A stretch of DNA of 64,000 nt from the NCBI GenBank assembly GCA_944472155.2, contig OX235279.1:174509868-174573867 (forward strand). Reading direction: 5' to 3'. Of this stretch, positions 41,215 through 54,000 are shown piece by piece. Each line of letters opens with the position of its first letter. Position 1 is the first letter of the stretch. The translations under genes and the position numbers were made by a program. This stretch comes from Trichobilharzia szidati (taxonomy: Eukaryota > Platyhelminthes > Trematoda > Strigeidida > Schistosomatidae). Under the pieces are notes generated by a model. It saw only the letters and a list, made by a program, of their open reading frames with translations. It had not been told where the DNA came from and did not search any database.

Positions 41215-41660
41215 ATCATCGCTGATACCAGAGATCTGGAAGATCTTACCACAACAAGTCGAAACAGAGGAGGACAAAAAAAATGTTAAAATGAATTTAT
41301 TTCACATTATAACATTCTATCAAGTTAGCTATTTATTTTCATTATAAAAACATCTTATTTCCCATCTGACTGTATTGCACTTTATTGATAACACTAACAC
41401 TATGATTTCCGAATGTACTTTATCTTATATTACCCATTTCATTCAAATGTCTTATCATCAATTTTTACTCATGTATATAAATGAAGCAAGAAAGTTGTGT
41501 GAGTAGTGCCTTGATATAATGATTATTAGCAGTAATAATTTGTCCTCGAAATGTATTCATCAGTGAATCTTACTGTATAACAAACACTGTGTGATTTTAT
41601 CAAAATAAAATTTCATCCATAATGGAATTATGCTCTACCACAGTGCCCACGTTTTATCCT
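41215..41660 (+). repeat. PLE 3' end, diverged relative of the 35-37 kb element
   Basis: Begins with a trace of coding (IPEIWKILPQQVETEEDKK) matching the end of the 35-kb protein. Then follow 'CATCTGACTGTATTGC', 'AAGTTGTGTGAGTAGTGC' and 'CAAAATAAAATTTCATCC'. Confidence 0.7.
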
Positions 41661-43070
41661 CATATCGATAATGCGTTGTGATTCGATTGTTCACAGGTCG
41701 CATCATCGTAGAGTCGTACGTGTTTAATGCTGAAGTGTTTCAAACAACGGTTGAAATAACGATCCAGCGATTTCTACTGGAGCTTTTATTTGTTATTATA
41801 CATCGATTTATCATACATACATTTACCGAGGTAAGACAAGATAACCAGCTGTTTCCTTTCGGATGCATAAATTCGAAATAAATGGCGATCGTTTCACCGA
41901 TTCGTAGTAATCAGGAGCTATCTTTAACCTCTTTAATTACCTTGAAGGATTTTAATGCATCGATTCTATGACTGCTGTCTAACAAGTGGCTAACAATCAC
42001 ACTACTAAGGACTTTTGAACCTACTAGACGCAGGTTTCTTGGAATATACTGATTGTAGGATTGAAGACTAGGTTTGTCAGTATGGACGATATAGACAAGA
42101 GTGTAGATGGCACGTTCTATTCAGTCTTTCTTATTACAGTAGGCTTAGATTCACAAATTCTAACTATTTATTTAATCTGTCTCCACTGTCTTTGTGACAC
42201 TCACTGTGCAAAATGTATTAATCTCTTCCTTTCATGCCTACTAAACTTGTTTTGAAACACTTACCATCAACAAATTACTTCCGAACTGTATCAGCTATTC
42301 AACTTACTTAAAGGCTAATCAGTGAACAAAGAATTTTCATTTCAATAATTTCGTCAAGTTCCTTTTCGGGGCTTGTCAGGTGGATATATCGTTCCCCAGT
42401 AAGTGATGATTTTTCTACTGAAATTCGAATCTACCACCCACTGCCTCAAATACACCAAAGTGATATTCAATAGGTTAATGAACCATGAGAGCCGCTATTT
42501 GTGTAATTTCTCCCTCTTATTCCAAGAATGAATCAGTAAAAATTGTCGACTAGTGGTTGATTTACAATAAACCAAGACAGTTAATTGATTTATTGTACTC
42601 GGTGGGAACTAACCATTCTAGAATCGACCTTGTGCACAGAAGCGAATTCGCAAACTAGGAAGATGTGTAGAGTGTGGAACAATGTGACTGTAGAGTTTTT
42701 TTGGTAGAGATTAAAAATGGAGACATTGTACACAACTTTTGTTTAAAACGGTTCATTGTAAAATATACATAACTTTGGAGTGCGATCTAAAACAGAGTGT
42801 GCTTCTCGACGCTTCGTCTTCTCACTGGTCCATTCTGTCTACCTGCTTCACTGCTAACAGTGTTGTATCCTCAGATTTCGCCGGAACCTCTCACCCTCAT
42901 CTGAGGACTATTATACAGCCGATGTCCAACTTCTACTAGTAGAGACGTCTCCACCACCAGTGAGCACTTCGGTGGATTATATTAATAATTTGTAGCAGCG
43001 GACTTTAACTGTATGACCAAGTAACCATTAATTTGTATAACTCGATGACTGTATTTTTGATAATATACTG
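41661..43070. other. non-coding stretch
   Basis: I recognise no gene. The 67-aa frame at 41678-41881 and the 66-aa frame at 42739-42939 lack domain features. Confidence 0.45.
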
Positions 43071-43082
43071 TTACACTATCAT

Positions 43083-44293
43083 ATATCAAAACAAAACACG
43101 TAGATCAGCGAAGAGTCTCTCTTCGGAAGCGAATTCATTTTCTTAGCTGTACAATCGCAAATGTACATATATGTGTTATTTTGTATGTATGTGTACAATA
43201 AGTTTGTCAAACAAAAATACAATTGATTATAGTTATTTAAACTAAACAGGTGAAGATTGGTAATTGGAGTTACGTAATACAAAATCAGTCAAGAAAATTA
43301 GGTTTTAGTGAAATTAGGGTAGTAACAAAGGTGATGAGTTGTCACAAACAGTTGTTAAAAGAAGTTATGCAATAATAATATGAATATTTTGATGAGTGAG
43401 TTTTACTCAGAATGCACATAGGACCAAAGTAGATAATACGAAATTGCGTAAGAGTTCCAAATGAATACAGGAATTATAAGCAATTAAAGGAACAGGCAAA
43501 GAAACAAAATTGAGTCATCAAAAATTAACAAAGTTGTTACCATAACAGTAGAAGTGGTTTAGTAATTCTCTTTTACATGCACAGCTCCGGTTTTTCTGTA
43601 TGAATGGCCAGAGCTTCAGCGATACAAAGAAGGCGAAACCGTATTGCCTTTGATAGGTTGTTCTTGACTCTGTAGATTACTTTGAAGCAGGAGGCGTTTG
43701 TTGAAATGGAATGATCAGTGTTAACCAGATGTTCAATTATCGCACTCCTTATTGCACCACTATTGCCTTTTCGCAACCATGCTGGATAGTGTTCTTGAAT
43801 CCTGTTGGACAGGGTGCGCGTCGAACGACCGATGTACCTGGCTCCACAGCAGCAGGTGAACTGATATATGCACAGAGAAGTAGTCAGATGCGGGATCTTG
43901 TCCTTGAGGCTTCTGCAGATCAGTGGGCGACTGGAGAACACTATTCTTAGCGTTGCTGCAAAGAATGTTCTTCTCAGAGATGATATGATCCTTCTCTTGA
44001 GAATATCGCTTGCCAAGTCTCCCTTGAAATCCAGGTTCATGTAGAGTTTCCTTTTAGAGGCAAGTAGAGTTCCGTTTCTCCGAATTCTTGGTTTGAATTC
44101 GAAATTCGGTTTGAATAACTACAACCAATTGTATTTTTGTTTGATAAACTTATTGTACACATACATACAAAATAACACATATATATTTGCGATTGTACAG
44201 CTAAGAAAATGAATTCGCTTCCGAAGAGAGACTCTTCGCTGATCTACGTGTTTTGTTTTCATTCATGCCAGGATGGGGATTATACATGAATTG
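43083..44293 (-). mobile_element. Penelope-like element with inverted arms (10-bp TSD)
   Basis: ACACTATCAT at 43073-43082 and 44294-44303. Arms at about 43088-43243 and 44111-44258 are inverted copies ('GAATTCATTTTCTTAGCTGT' against 'ACAGCTAAGAAAATGAATTC'). Same family as the copy in the 32-33 kb intron. Confidence 0.87.
43573..44100 (-). CDS. PLE linker and GIY-YIG endonuclease fragment
   Basis: The 155-aa frame from the internal ATG at 44040 has NLDFKGDLASDILKRRIISS, LRRTFFAATLRIVFSSRPLI and CIYQFTCCCGARYIGRSTRT, then IQEHYPAWLRKGNSGAIRSA and IIEHLVNTDHSIST. One extra Cys (NASCFKV) and a premature end at KPELCM compared with the family. The upstream frame runs to the arm at about 44100. 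The RT part is missing. Confidence 0.82.
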   Translation of the reverse strand, partial: EFKPRIRRNGTLLASKRKLYMNLDFKGDLASDILKRRIISSLRRTFFAATLRIVFSSRPLICRSLKDKIPHLTTSLCIYQFTCCCGARYIGRSTRTLSNRIQEHYPAWLRKGNSGAIRSAIIEHLVNTDHSISTNASCFKVIYRVKNNLSKAIRFRLLCIAEALAIHTEKPELCM

Positions 44294-44303
44294 ACACTAT
44301 CAT

Positions 44304-45065
44304 TTCATTAAAAATATTATTTCGTTAACTTGGAATTTTATTCTGATATTTGTTCCATTACGGAGTTCGCAATAAAGTGGCCTACAAATTGATTGTTTAC
44401 CTGGTTGCACAGTTAAAGACGAAGATGGAGCGTCGAGCAGCACACTGTTTGCTTGCAAATATCTCCGATCCTCTAACTGATTCTGTGTGCTATGATATCC
44501 ACCAGAGTCATCTAGATTTATTTCTGAATTACTTACAAAATCAGGATTAATATGTACGGGAGTTTATAGCGAGCTTTGCAACAGAATAAATACTGGAATA
44601 ATAATCCATGCTATATAGAGATACCGAATTGCAAATAAACATTCCTGCACGAATTCTCTCGTCTTCTACCGCTACACCACTACTGAAACTTCAAGACTCA
44701 AGCTGAAAACCCGATATCCCATTAGGAACGCAAATGAGCTAAATAAATAAAAAAAATTACATGTGCCACTGTTTAAAGTGTCCCTATAGCAACACAACAA
44801 CAAGGAACTACACAAGATATGAAACATGTTATGCTACTGATTCCTGCAACCGAATATTATTTTCAGTGATAAACTACAGAGAGTGTGGCAGTTCTCCTCT
44901 AGTGATTTACCATACGCTCAATGTTAACTCCAAGAAGTACTACGCTTAGCGTTTAAAAATCACACTTCATACCTAATTATCCCCTTGGGTATACCACAGA
45001 TATATGCACGCCTTCAAATGAGATGCAGATTTTCAACAATTTATTTGTAGGAATTTGATTCAATT
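44304..45065. other. non-coding stretch with SINE-tail trace
   Basis: At 44685-44735 a degenerate second-family SINE tail ('CTACTGAAACTTCAAGACTC'). At 44610-44680 a trace of repeat R1. No gene. Confidence 0.4.
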
Positions 45066-45069
45066 TCCA

Positions 45070-45185
45070 AGTGTGATCACGCATTGATACCAGTTAGTGG
45101 ACCATTGAAAACCAGGGAGTACTGGACAGATGTTTCTTCCTAGTGCACGGGAGTCATCGGTATTATGCACCCACCCGACTGGACG
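45070..45185 (-). repeat. SINE, Smα-like
   Basis: Minus: GGGTGCATAATACCGATGAC, CTAGGAAGAAACATCTGTCC, AGTACTCC. Degenerate. Confidence 0.6.
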
Positions 45186-45264
45186 AGACGGCAAACACAA
45201 AACACCGATGACATTGTCTGATACCAGAGGCGCTAAAATCACAAATTAGCAGAACTTGATATCC

Positions 45265-45415
45265 ACTGGCCACTGGATCGAGTCCCAGCAGCTGGATAGT
45301 CTGCGAGTTTGTCTTGTAAGAAGAAGGCCCAGGGTTTGAACTGTCTCTGGTTGGCATGTACCACCCGCGAGTCCCAAAATAGGACGAAAATCTCTCCAGT
45401 ACTCACTGGCTCTTT
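45265..45415 (+). repeat. SINE, Smα-like
   Basis: GGATCGAGTCCCAGCAGCTG, GGCCCAGGGTTTGAACTGTC, GAGTCCCAAAATAGGACGAA, CCAGTACTC. Core CTGATGA lost. Confidence 0.6.
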
Positions 45416-45903
45416 TTCAATCGTCCTTCAACTAATATAAATCACTCATCAAACCGGAAAAATCTAGGTAGATTGTTAAACCCAACTCGTTTTCCCTGTT
45501 TTGCACCATTCATGTATTAAATTCTTCAAAAAAGTAATAATCCTTCAAGTATTTGAAGGCTCTACTCTAACTCGAAAGTCATTAATTCACATTCAGTCTT
45601 CAACTCCGAGGTATACTCCTTCACTTTCAGACATCAACCACTCACACTACATGAAATTGAAAGTACTTAACAATGAATTTCAAAGTAACAACCTGTTTAT
45701 CTCGAAAAATAATAAGCAAATTAAAATCTTGTTGAATACAATGTGTAGTAACAATGAGTAATAAGTAAAGTCTGAAGTGACATCTATTTACTTATGATGT
45801 ATGTATGGGTTAGTCTTATGTACAGTATGAAAATTGTATGTATATGGCTATGTGGAAAAAGAGGTTTTTGGCGCTAATATGAAAAATAAGGTAAAACTTC
45901 AAT

Positions 45904-46547
45904 CTAGTCTAAATATGGTCGCCATATCGCTGGCGATGTTCTTGTTGTTGTTGTTGCTGTTGTTGGTTTAACGATGTCATGGTTAGCATCACAAGAAGCA
46001 AAATTAATAGGAGTTGTTGTTGTTGTTGTTTGTACAGAATTCGTGGTAATGGTCTTCACCACTGCGCAACTTTTATTTGAAAATGCATTTTTAATTATCA
46101 ATTTTGGTATCATATTCTCTTTATTTTCTTCATCAATCACCAACTGGGTAGACTGAGGAATGTAATCAGTGGAAGTAGCGGTATTGGTGTTATTATCATT
46201 AGTAGTGGTAGTGGTAGTTGTAGCAGCATTTGGTTGGAACAAAGACGATGGAAGTATTTGTGTTATTTTAGACGATGAACTAGAATTCACAACAGAATAT
46301 TCTTCTTCAGAAAGTCTATTCGTCACCAATTCATATTCTTGTCTTCGGTTGTCTGCTGTCGCTGTTGCAGTTGCTGTTATAGCTACTTTATACAATGATT
46401 TCGTGAATTTATGAAGCTTCTTCGTCGATCGTGATGTTGATGATGAAGACATTGAGGCGGGGGATGACGGAATGTCATTCCTGACAGAAGATGAAGATGT
46501 GAGTTTATACAAACGACGACGCAGTTTCTTAAAAAGTGCTTGAAGTT
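45904..46547 (-). CDS. gene 2, last exon (low-complexity tail)
   Basis: Acceptor CTTCATAG, first two bases completing a Glu codon. Encodes [40 protein letters not shown] and tracts like [13 protein letters not shown]. The Thr/Asn tracts come from GTT/AAC repeats in the DNA and may vary in length. Confidence 0.75.
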
Positions 46548-48043
46548 CTATGAAGAAATGAAGAAAGACAGAGAAAGGATAATAAGCATCAAGTCATTCT
46601 GTATGACATGTTGAAATGGTAAGTATCAGTAATTACGCCTTACATGACAAGTGGGACAGAGAAGGAAACTCATACCCTACATTTCATCGTCAACATCAAC
46701 CACTACTCAATATACAATAACTAAGAACTCAATACAATACAATACAATACAATATGAGATCATTTGAACTAACAGATTTTTAATCAACAAAATCAAAAGT
46801 CTCAGCATCATGTACTATATTCCCAATGGCGACCTCTCCTCACTGGTAAGTTATGCATCATAAATGCATTCCATAGTTATACGCTAAACTAATGTCTTTA
46901 TGAAATCGGTGTGACGAAGTTCGCAGGAGTCATGATAACGTCTCTGAGTTCATTTCTCAGTACGAGGACATCAGTCCTTTCTGCATGTGCAGGTACACCT
47001 CTCTGAAACACCACACATTAATTCAAAGCACACGGTTATCGACACTCATCTTACATGCTGACGGTATTCCAAACATGGCGGAATTAGTTCAGTCAACTCA
47101 AACACATCATATCGATTACTCCATTGGTAGCCACCCAACCAGCCAGCCACTCAGTGTATTCGAAAATATTACAATGCAAACCAAGAGGCCCCTTCAAGTA
47201 GCTAGTACTCAAGTCAAAACCATCTCCTATCCCTGATAAAAATATTTGCACACCATTGAAACACACTTACCGGGTTTGTCTTTAGCGATATTAGCAACTA
47301 GTTCCAATACGGTGTAACAAAGACTTAATATGACAACCTTCTCAAGTTTTTGACTCTCATCAGGCTGAAACTGTGGAGAGAAAAGCAGAAACAAAGAGGA
47401 ATTAGTCGGTTATTTTGTTGTTGAAAAGAAGGAGTCAATAATTTTCGGCTCATCTCTGATTGTTTAACTGACTAATCTAATATTCATCTTAGTCAGCTCT
47501 GTACTGACCGGTGAGACAGTGAGTACTACAAAGACCGGGAGGGGCACACCTCAGATTTATACTCATAAAACAAAACAAGACTGTGATGAACAGAGGAGGT
47601 GACTTCAACGCCAGTCATGTTATTACTTGTTTCAAGCATTTATCAAGTGTCTAAGTTCCTGTGAGAGTATATACAAATGAAATATTACTGGAATTATAAC
47701 ATACATACATGGGTGGAAACAACACCGATGTTCACTGATTCCGAATAAACCTCTCCACCCACCCACCACCTCGAGTTTCTTTTCCCTCTCATTTTTTGAC
47801 GAAACAAAATGTGAAATCATAATAATTCATGAACAAAAAACAAATCTGAATAGTGGGCGAGAAAATGTAACTAATCTATGACGTCGATATTAGTTGGTTA
47901 GTTATCCTCTCAGTTACTAAGAGAAATGCATCTAGGGAGAAACAAACAACTACGATGACAAAAATGAGCAATGAGTGTAATTAATCCAACACTCACTCAT
48001 CGTCCATCACATCACTGCAACACAGAGGTGGGAAGTGTGAACA

Positions 48044-48082
<39 letters not shown>

Positions 48083-51000
48083 TGTCTAACACACCCATAC
48101 TCATGTGTGCGTATGTTCAGATTAGCGATAAACTTCAACCGGTGATAATGGTGAGAGATTACTGATGTGTATTTCAGGGAAACACATTTTCCTCTAACGG
48201 ATGATTCGATACATGTGTAATCATGTGGAATATTATAATACATTTCAGAAGAAGTTGTAGTGTACATTGAACTTTTGTTTGAACGCACTCACCCACTTTT
48301 GGCTCTTCTTCCTTTTTCGATTCGTGACTCTCCTCTACCTTATGGGTTCGCTCTCTCGTTGTGCTCTCATTCAGCTCACTCTCCGAGCCTACCACGGTCA
48401 AGGCAGCAGATAAGTGTATAACCTCTTATTTTTATCAAGTTTCATATCTCATTTGTGTAAAAATATAACTCTGTTCTAGGCACACTTGCCATCTCGAGTC
48501 GTTTTACCTTGATTCAGTTCGTTAGTGCTTGTGTGGTGAGAGCTGGCTGCTAGCCAAAGTTGGTAGTCGGTAATTGACGTCAGTGTTTATGTCCCCAATA
48601 TTCGTGGTGAGAAAATGAGAACAAAGGCTTTTCGCAGTCGGATACAGTTAGCATATGGATGATCTGACACAGCCACAAAGAGATGCAAGGTTAACTTTCT
48701 GTGAGAAACAACCAATCAAAAGACTGCATTTTCTACTAATAATAATCTACAATAATGTACATTAAAGTCTATAAATATGTTTTGATTTTCCTAAATAAAC
48801 TATCTGTTGCCTGGCCCTTGTCTTCTGTTGTTACACTTGCACGTTAGGCAGAGTACAGCTAAGGCCAGAAAGCGATGAATAAGTTTTGTAGGGGTGATTG
48901 TTTTAGGTCTACATTAAGCTACGTTAAGTCTAACACCTACAAGTGGTGAGCCCGTGTTTTCACTGTTTGCCACCTTAGTAGCTTCACGTGTTAATAGTTC
49001 CTTTCCATATTGACTATTTTGTTTATTTCTCACATAGAGTTATAAAATTTTTCTTGCCTTGTTTTTACTTATATTTGTTGTTATCACTCTGTTAATATAT
49101 CATCTTGTTCCCATGATGGCCGACAACAGCTCTGTTTCACGAATGGCTATCACCTTGCAACTCCCCACCTTCTGGACACATCGTCCTGCTGCTGCATGGT
49201 TCGGCCACGTAGAAGCTCTGTTTGCCCTCAGGCACATACATTCACAAGAAACCAAGGTTAACCTGGTAATTGTGAGTCTTCCAGAGAATGTCATGAAGGA
49301 GATGTCTGACGTTCTTGAGGACCCGTCCCCCAACCTGTATGAGTATCTTAAGCAGGCACTAATTAAGCGCGTTCCACTCACCAATCAACAGAAAGTGCAG
49401 GAACTTTTTCGAGATGTTCAGCTCGGTGACAGAAAACCCACTCAAATGTTGTGACAAATGAAACAGTTAGTTGCGGACTTGAAAATAAAACAAGTTTGGT
49501 TACAAAGATTGCCTCAGGAAATTCAGGGCATTTTAGCCCCGATCTACAAGTCCCCTTTATCGGAACTAGCAGAGGCAGCCGATAGAGCGGTGGAAGCTGC
49601 TAGATCCAACATGACCATTTCGGCTGCGGGAGACGATAGTCCCACTCAGGCCAAGGATTCTTCGGCCGGGAGGTCATCAAGCTTAGATGTGGTGGCCCAC
49701 ATAACCGAGTTTTATGAGGAGATATGTAGTATAAGACAGGAGATGAAATCTAGAGGTCGCTCGATTAGTCGCCCCAACTCGACTCGTAGTAGATCTTCTC
49801 CACATGCTAGCAGTAGGCGTCGTAAGTCTCGAAATTCTCAGCCTGGAGTGTGCTGGTATCATTGGCGTTATGGTGACAAGGCCCAAAAGTGTACTCGCCC
49901 ATGCACTTTCGATGTCCAACAATCGGGAAACTAGCAGGCCAGCACGTATTGGCGACTAACGTTGCTGGCGAACCACTGCCATGTCGCCTCTTCTATGTTA
50001 CCAACCGCAACATGGGGATACGCTTCCTCATTGATACCGGAGCTGAGGTCAGTGTAATCCCAACCACCTTAGAGGAGCGCAGGCGGCCAATGTCTTTGCA
50101 ACTACGTGCCGCAAATGCTTCGCCAATTGCTACGTTCGGCAGGCGTTTCATAGATCTTAATATTGGTTTGCGCCGTTCATTTCGTTGGGTCTTCCTAGTG
50201 GCAGACGTGACCACAGATATAATTGGTATGGATCTGTTGCAGCACTACCAATTACTGGTAGATACGGGCAATCGCACATTAAGAGATCCAGTCACAAACC
50301 TCTCCGTCAGTGGTATCACCACACAGGGCCCAGCTCTCAGCCCGGTATATACTACACCCACTTCATCCGGCCCATATTCCCATATACTCCAATCTTTTCC
50401 TGACTTGTTTAAACCCATTCGTGGCCTACCATGTGTGACTTCCAACGTCACGCATGATATTGTTACGACTGGCCCGCCAGTCTTTGCAAAGCCGCGACGT
50501 CTATCCCCAGAAAAGCTAAAGGCCGTTGAAGCTGAGTTCGAACACATGTTGGAAATGGGGATAATCCGACCATCCAGCAGCCCATGGTCCTCACCCTTGC
50601 ACGTGGTAGTACCCAAGAAGAAATGGGTTAGATTGGTGACCTTGTGGCGATTACCGCAGGTTAAACACACAAACTGTCCCCGATCACTACCCCGTCCCTC
50701 ACATACACGATTTAACATCGTCACTCAAGGGAGCTAGGGTATTCAGCAAGCTGGACCTAACACGGGCTTACTACCAGATTCCCGTTCACCCCGATGATAT
50801 CCCTAAGACCGCCGTGATTACGCCGTTTGGCCTTTTCGAATTTCTTCGAATGCCTTTCGGCCTTCAGAACGCTGCTCAGACCTTCCAGCGATTTATCCAT
50901 GATGTTTTGCGCGGTCTAGATTTCGCCTTTGCCTACCTGGACGATATTTTGGCAGCTAGTCTAGATGAGGCAACACATCAATTTCACTTGCAGACCGTTT

Positions 51001-54000
51001 TCCAAAGGCTTACGACACAATCCCTTACACTCAACTTAGCAGTGTCAGATAGGGGTCACCTCTTTGAATTTCTTGGCACATGTCATTAACGAACATGGCA
51101 TTCGCCCATTACCTGACAAGGTACAGGCCATACAAAATTTCCCAGAGCCTACGTCCACAAAATCTTTGCACACATTTCTAGGCATGGTGAGTTATTACCG
51201 GCGGTTTGTTCCTTAGTGTGCACATATTTTACATGCACTCACAGACCTACTAAAGGGTAAGTGCAAGGCATTCAGCATGACTCCAGAGGCTAGGGAAGCG
51301 TTTCAAAAGATTAAGTCGGCGATTGCAGACGCCATCATGCTAGTTCACCTAGACGTCCAATTTCCGCTTAGCATCTCAGTTGATGCATCTAACACAGCCA
51401 TTGGAGCCGTTCTACAGCAGCGGGTACATACCTCATGGATTCCAGTCGCTTTTTTTCTCTTGGAAGTTGTCCGCAGCTGAAGGTAGGTAAAGCACGCCTA
51501 CACCACCAGCAACTACCTCTGCATCCGAATCCCAGCCAGGTTCTGTTGGTGTACATTCTACCAAACCTAGCAGTTCTCCGGATACAACAAGTAAAGCACC
51601 GGTTACACGCACAGGTCGGCGTATACACTGGCCTAAGCGATACTGTGAATTTGTTAGCTAAACGCTTTTACGTACAAGAGTAGTTCATACCCTCATGTCT
51701 TTTCTCAGGTTACATTCATTTTTCATGATATTTACCCTTTTGGTTTCGTTTGTGGGCAGTAGCCATTTTTCCCGTTACTAACCCTGTTAGATTTTTTTCC
51801 CGTTACAGAGTGTTCTAACATTTTATTCTTGGCGTTGCACTCGAACAGCTAGCTAGACCAGTCAACTTTATTGTCATATGGTGGCTTCCAACACTTGTGG
51901 AATTACAAACCGAACAAACAAAAATATAGACCAATAGAAAAGAAGATAAATAAAAAATAATAATAAAATGTAAAGAAAACTAAAAAAATTTCACTGTATA
52001 GTTAAACGGACCGTTAAATATTTTTGCACATAAATGTGTCACTTCTATGCTGTACATTTTAATCCGCTCAATCTATTTTCACAGACCTTACTATGTTCAC
52101 TCGGGTTGTGCCATGCTGAAACTTATTTAATTCGCGAAATATACCCATTAAGACATTGAAATAAGAACAAATTAGTTCAGCGAAGAGTCTCTTTTCGGCG
52201 AATTCATTCACTTAGCTGTACAGTCGCAAATATATACAATTAATTTTGTATGTGTGTGTGTGTACATTAGGTTTGTCAAAATCAGAATAACAGTTGTTGT
52301 GGGTTGTTGAATACATCATCAAAATAATAAAGAAATTAATTAATTTAATTTCAAGTTTATCCGTCATCAACATTTTGTTATCAAATTTTTTGCGATTTTC
52401 GTATAATAATTTTTAGTAACTAACCCATTCAATCTTTTCACCTATTATCTAGTTTATTTTCATAATTGTCTCCATACTCCTTCACTAACATCTAATCTTT
52501 CTAAACATGTCTATATTACGTAATCCTACTCACATCTTACCAATCTTCACCCCACTTAGTTACAACTTTGATTATTAATCACACATTTTAATCTCTTTAT
52601 TATTTTGATGATGCAATCAACAACCCACACTAACTGTTATTTTGATTTTGACAAACCTAATGTACACACACACACACACAAAATTAGTTGTATATATTTG
52701 CGACTGAATAGCTAAGTGAATGAATTCGCCGAAAAGAGACTCTTCGCTGAACTAATTTGAAAATTATTTAGTTTTTGAACCGTACTTGCAATCATTTTGC
52801 ACCACTTTAGTTATACAGCTCGCAACATATTTTCTTTTTTTAATTGTAATTGTAACTACTCATAGCTACTGGTTATACACACACTTCTCTGTACCTTGCA
52901 TAAGTTTTCACAGTGTTAGAAATTTCTTTTGTTTTATTTCAATTTGGCGTATCACTTCCATGTTACACTAGTTTTCCTCGCATTATTCCGCTTAAGCTTT
53001 TGTAACACCTTGATGCTGATTTTGAAATCTTAACCTCTTTTTCCATTCTTTTCTGTTGCTTTTACCTTGTTCCTCCTAATACGCTGGTATATTTATTGCC
53101 TTTAGCACCGCTGCTAGTTTCTGTTGAAGCGGAGTGGAGCATTATTCTAAGACGAAACTTAGACATAATGAGTCACCTTTCAGCCATGACAACCAGGGCA
53201 ACGGAGGTATACCATCAAACCTCCACATCAATGAGCCTGTTTAAAAAAATAATAATAAACAGGTATAAATACACTATAAAAAAAATAAAAAAAAGACAAA
53301 AAAATGAATAAAAATAAATGGTGTAACAAAAAAAAGGATAAAAAAAGAACCAAACAACTTAGGAAGATGCAATCGTACCCAGCCACCAGCGTCATTTCTT
53401 CTTATATTCCGTCTTACTCCACTAATCATGTACATAGTGCCTGTAAATTGCCTTAACCTTTTCCTCTTTCCTTTCACATTTTTTATTGCTACCTTCAAAC
53501 TCTTTCGTTCATTCACTGTTATTGTACAAAACCTTGCTACTTTTATTAATCGAAGATTGCCGGTTTCCCACCAACCATCTAAAGGGGGGATAACCTGTAG
53601 TGTACATTGAACCTTTGAACTTTTGTTTGAACGCACTCACCCACTTTTGGCTCTTCTTCCTTTTTCGACTCGTGACTCTCCTCTACCTTATGGGTTCGCT
53701 CTCTCGTTGTGCTCTCATTCAGCTCACTCTCCGAGCCTACCACGGTCAAGGCAGCAGATAAGTGTATAACCTCTTATTTTTATCAAGTTTCATATCTCAT
53801 TTGTGTAAAAATATAACTCTGTTCTAGGCACACTTGCCATCTCGAGTCGTTTTACCTTGATTCAGTTCGTTGGTGCTTGCACGTTAGGCAGAGTACAGCT
53901 AAGGTCAGAAAGCGGTGAGTAAGTTTTGTATAGGTGATTGTTTTAGGTCTACATTAAGCTGTCTTACACCTACAAATTATGTGATAAGATATGAAGAACT

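Larger units (their letters stand above)
48256..53974 (+). mobile_element. Ty3/gypsy LTR retrotransposon, CsRn1-like, defective
   Basis: LTRs at 48256-48941 (interrupted) and 53596-53974, primer site, gag, protease, RT, part of RNase H, C-terminal pol remnant and a polypurine tract. The Gag box C-x2-H-x9-C-x3-C and a tRNA-Trp-like primer site point to the CsRn1/Boudicca group of trematode gypsy elements. Flanking AAGT/AATT is at best an imperfect TSD. It sits antisense in the second intron of gene 2. Confidence 0.87.

Noticed and set aside
45974..46414. Plus-strand Val-rich frames
   Set aside because: Antisense shadows of gene 2's last exon.
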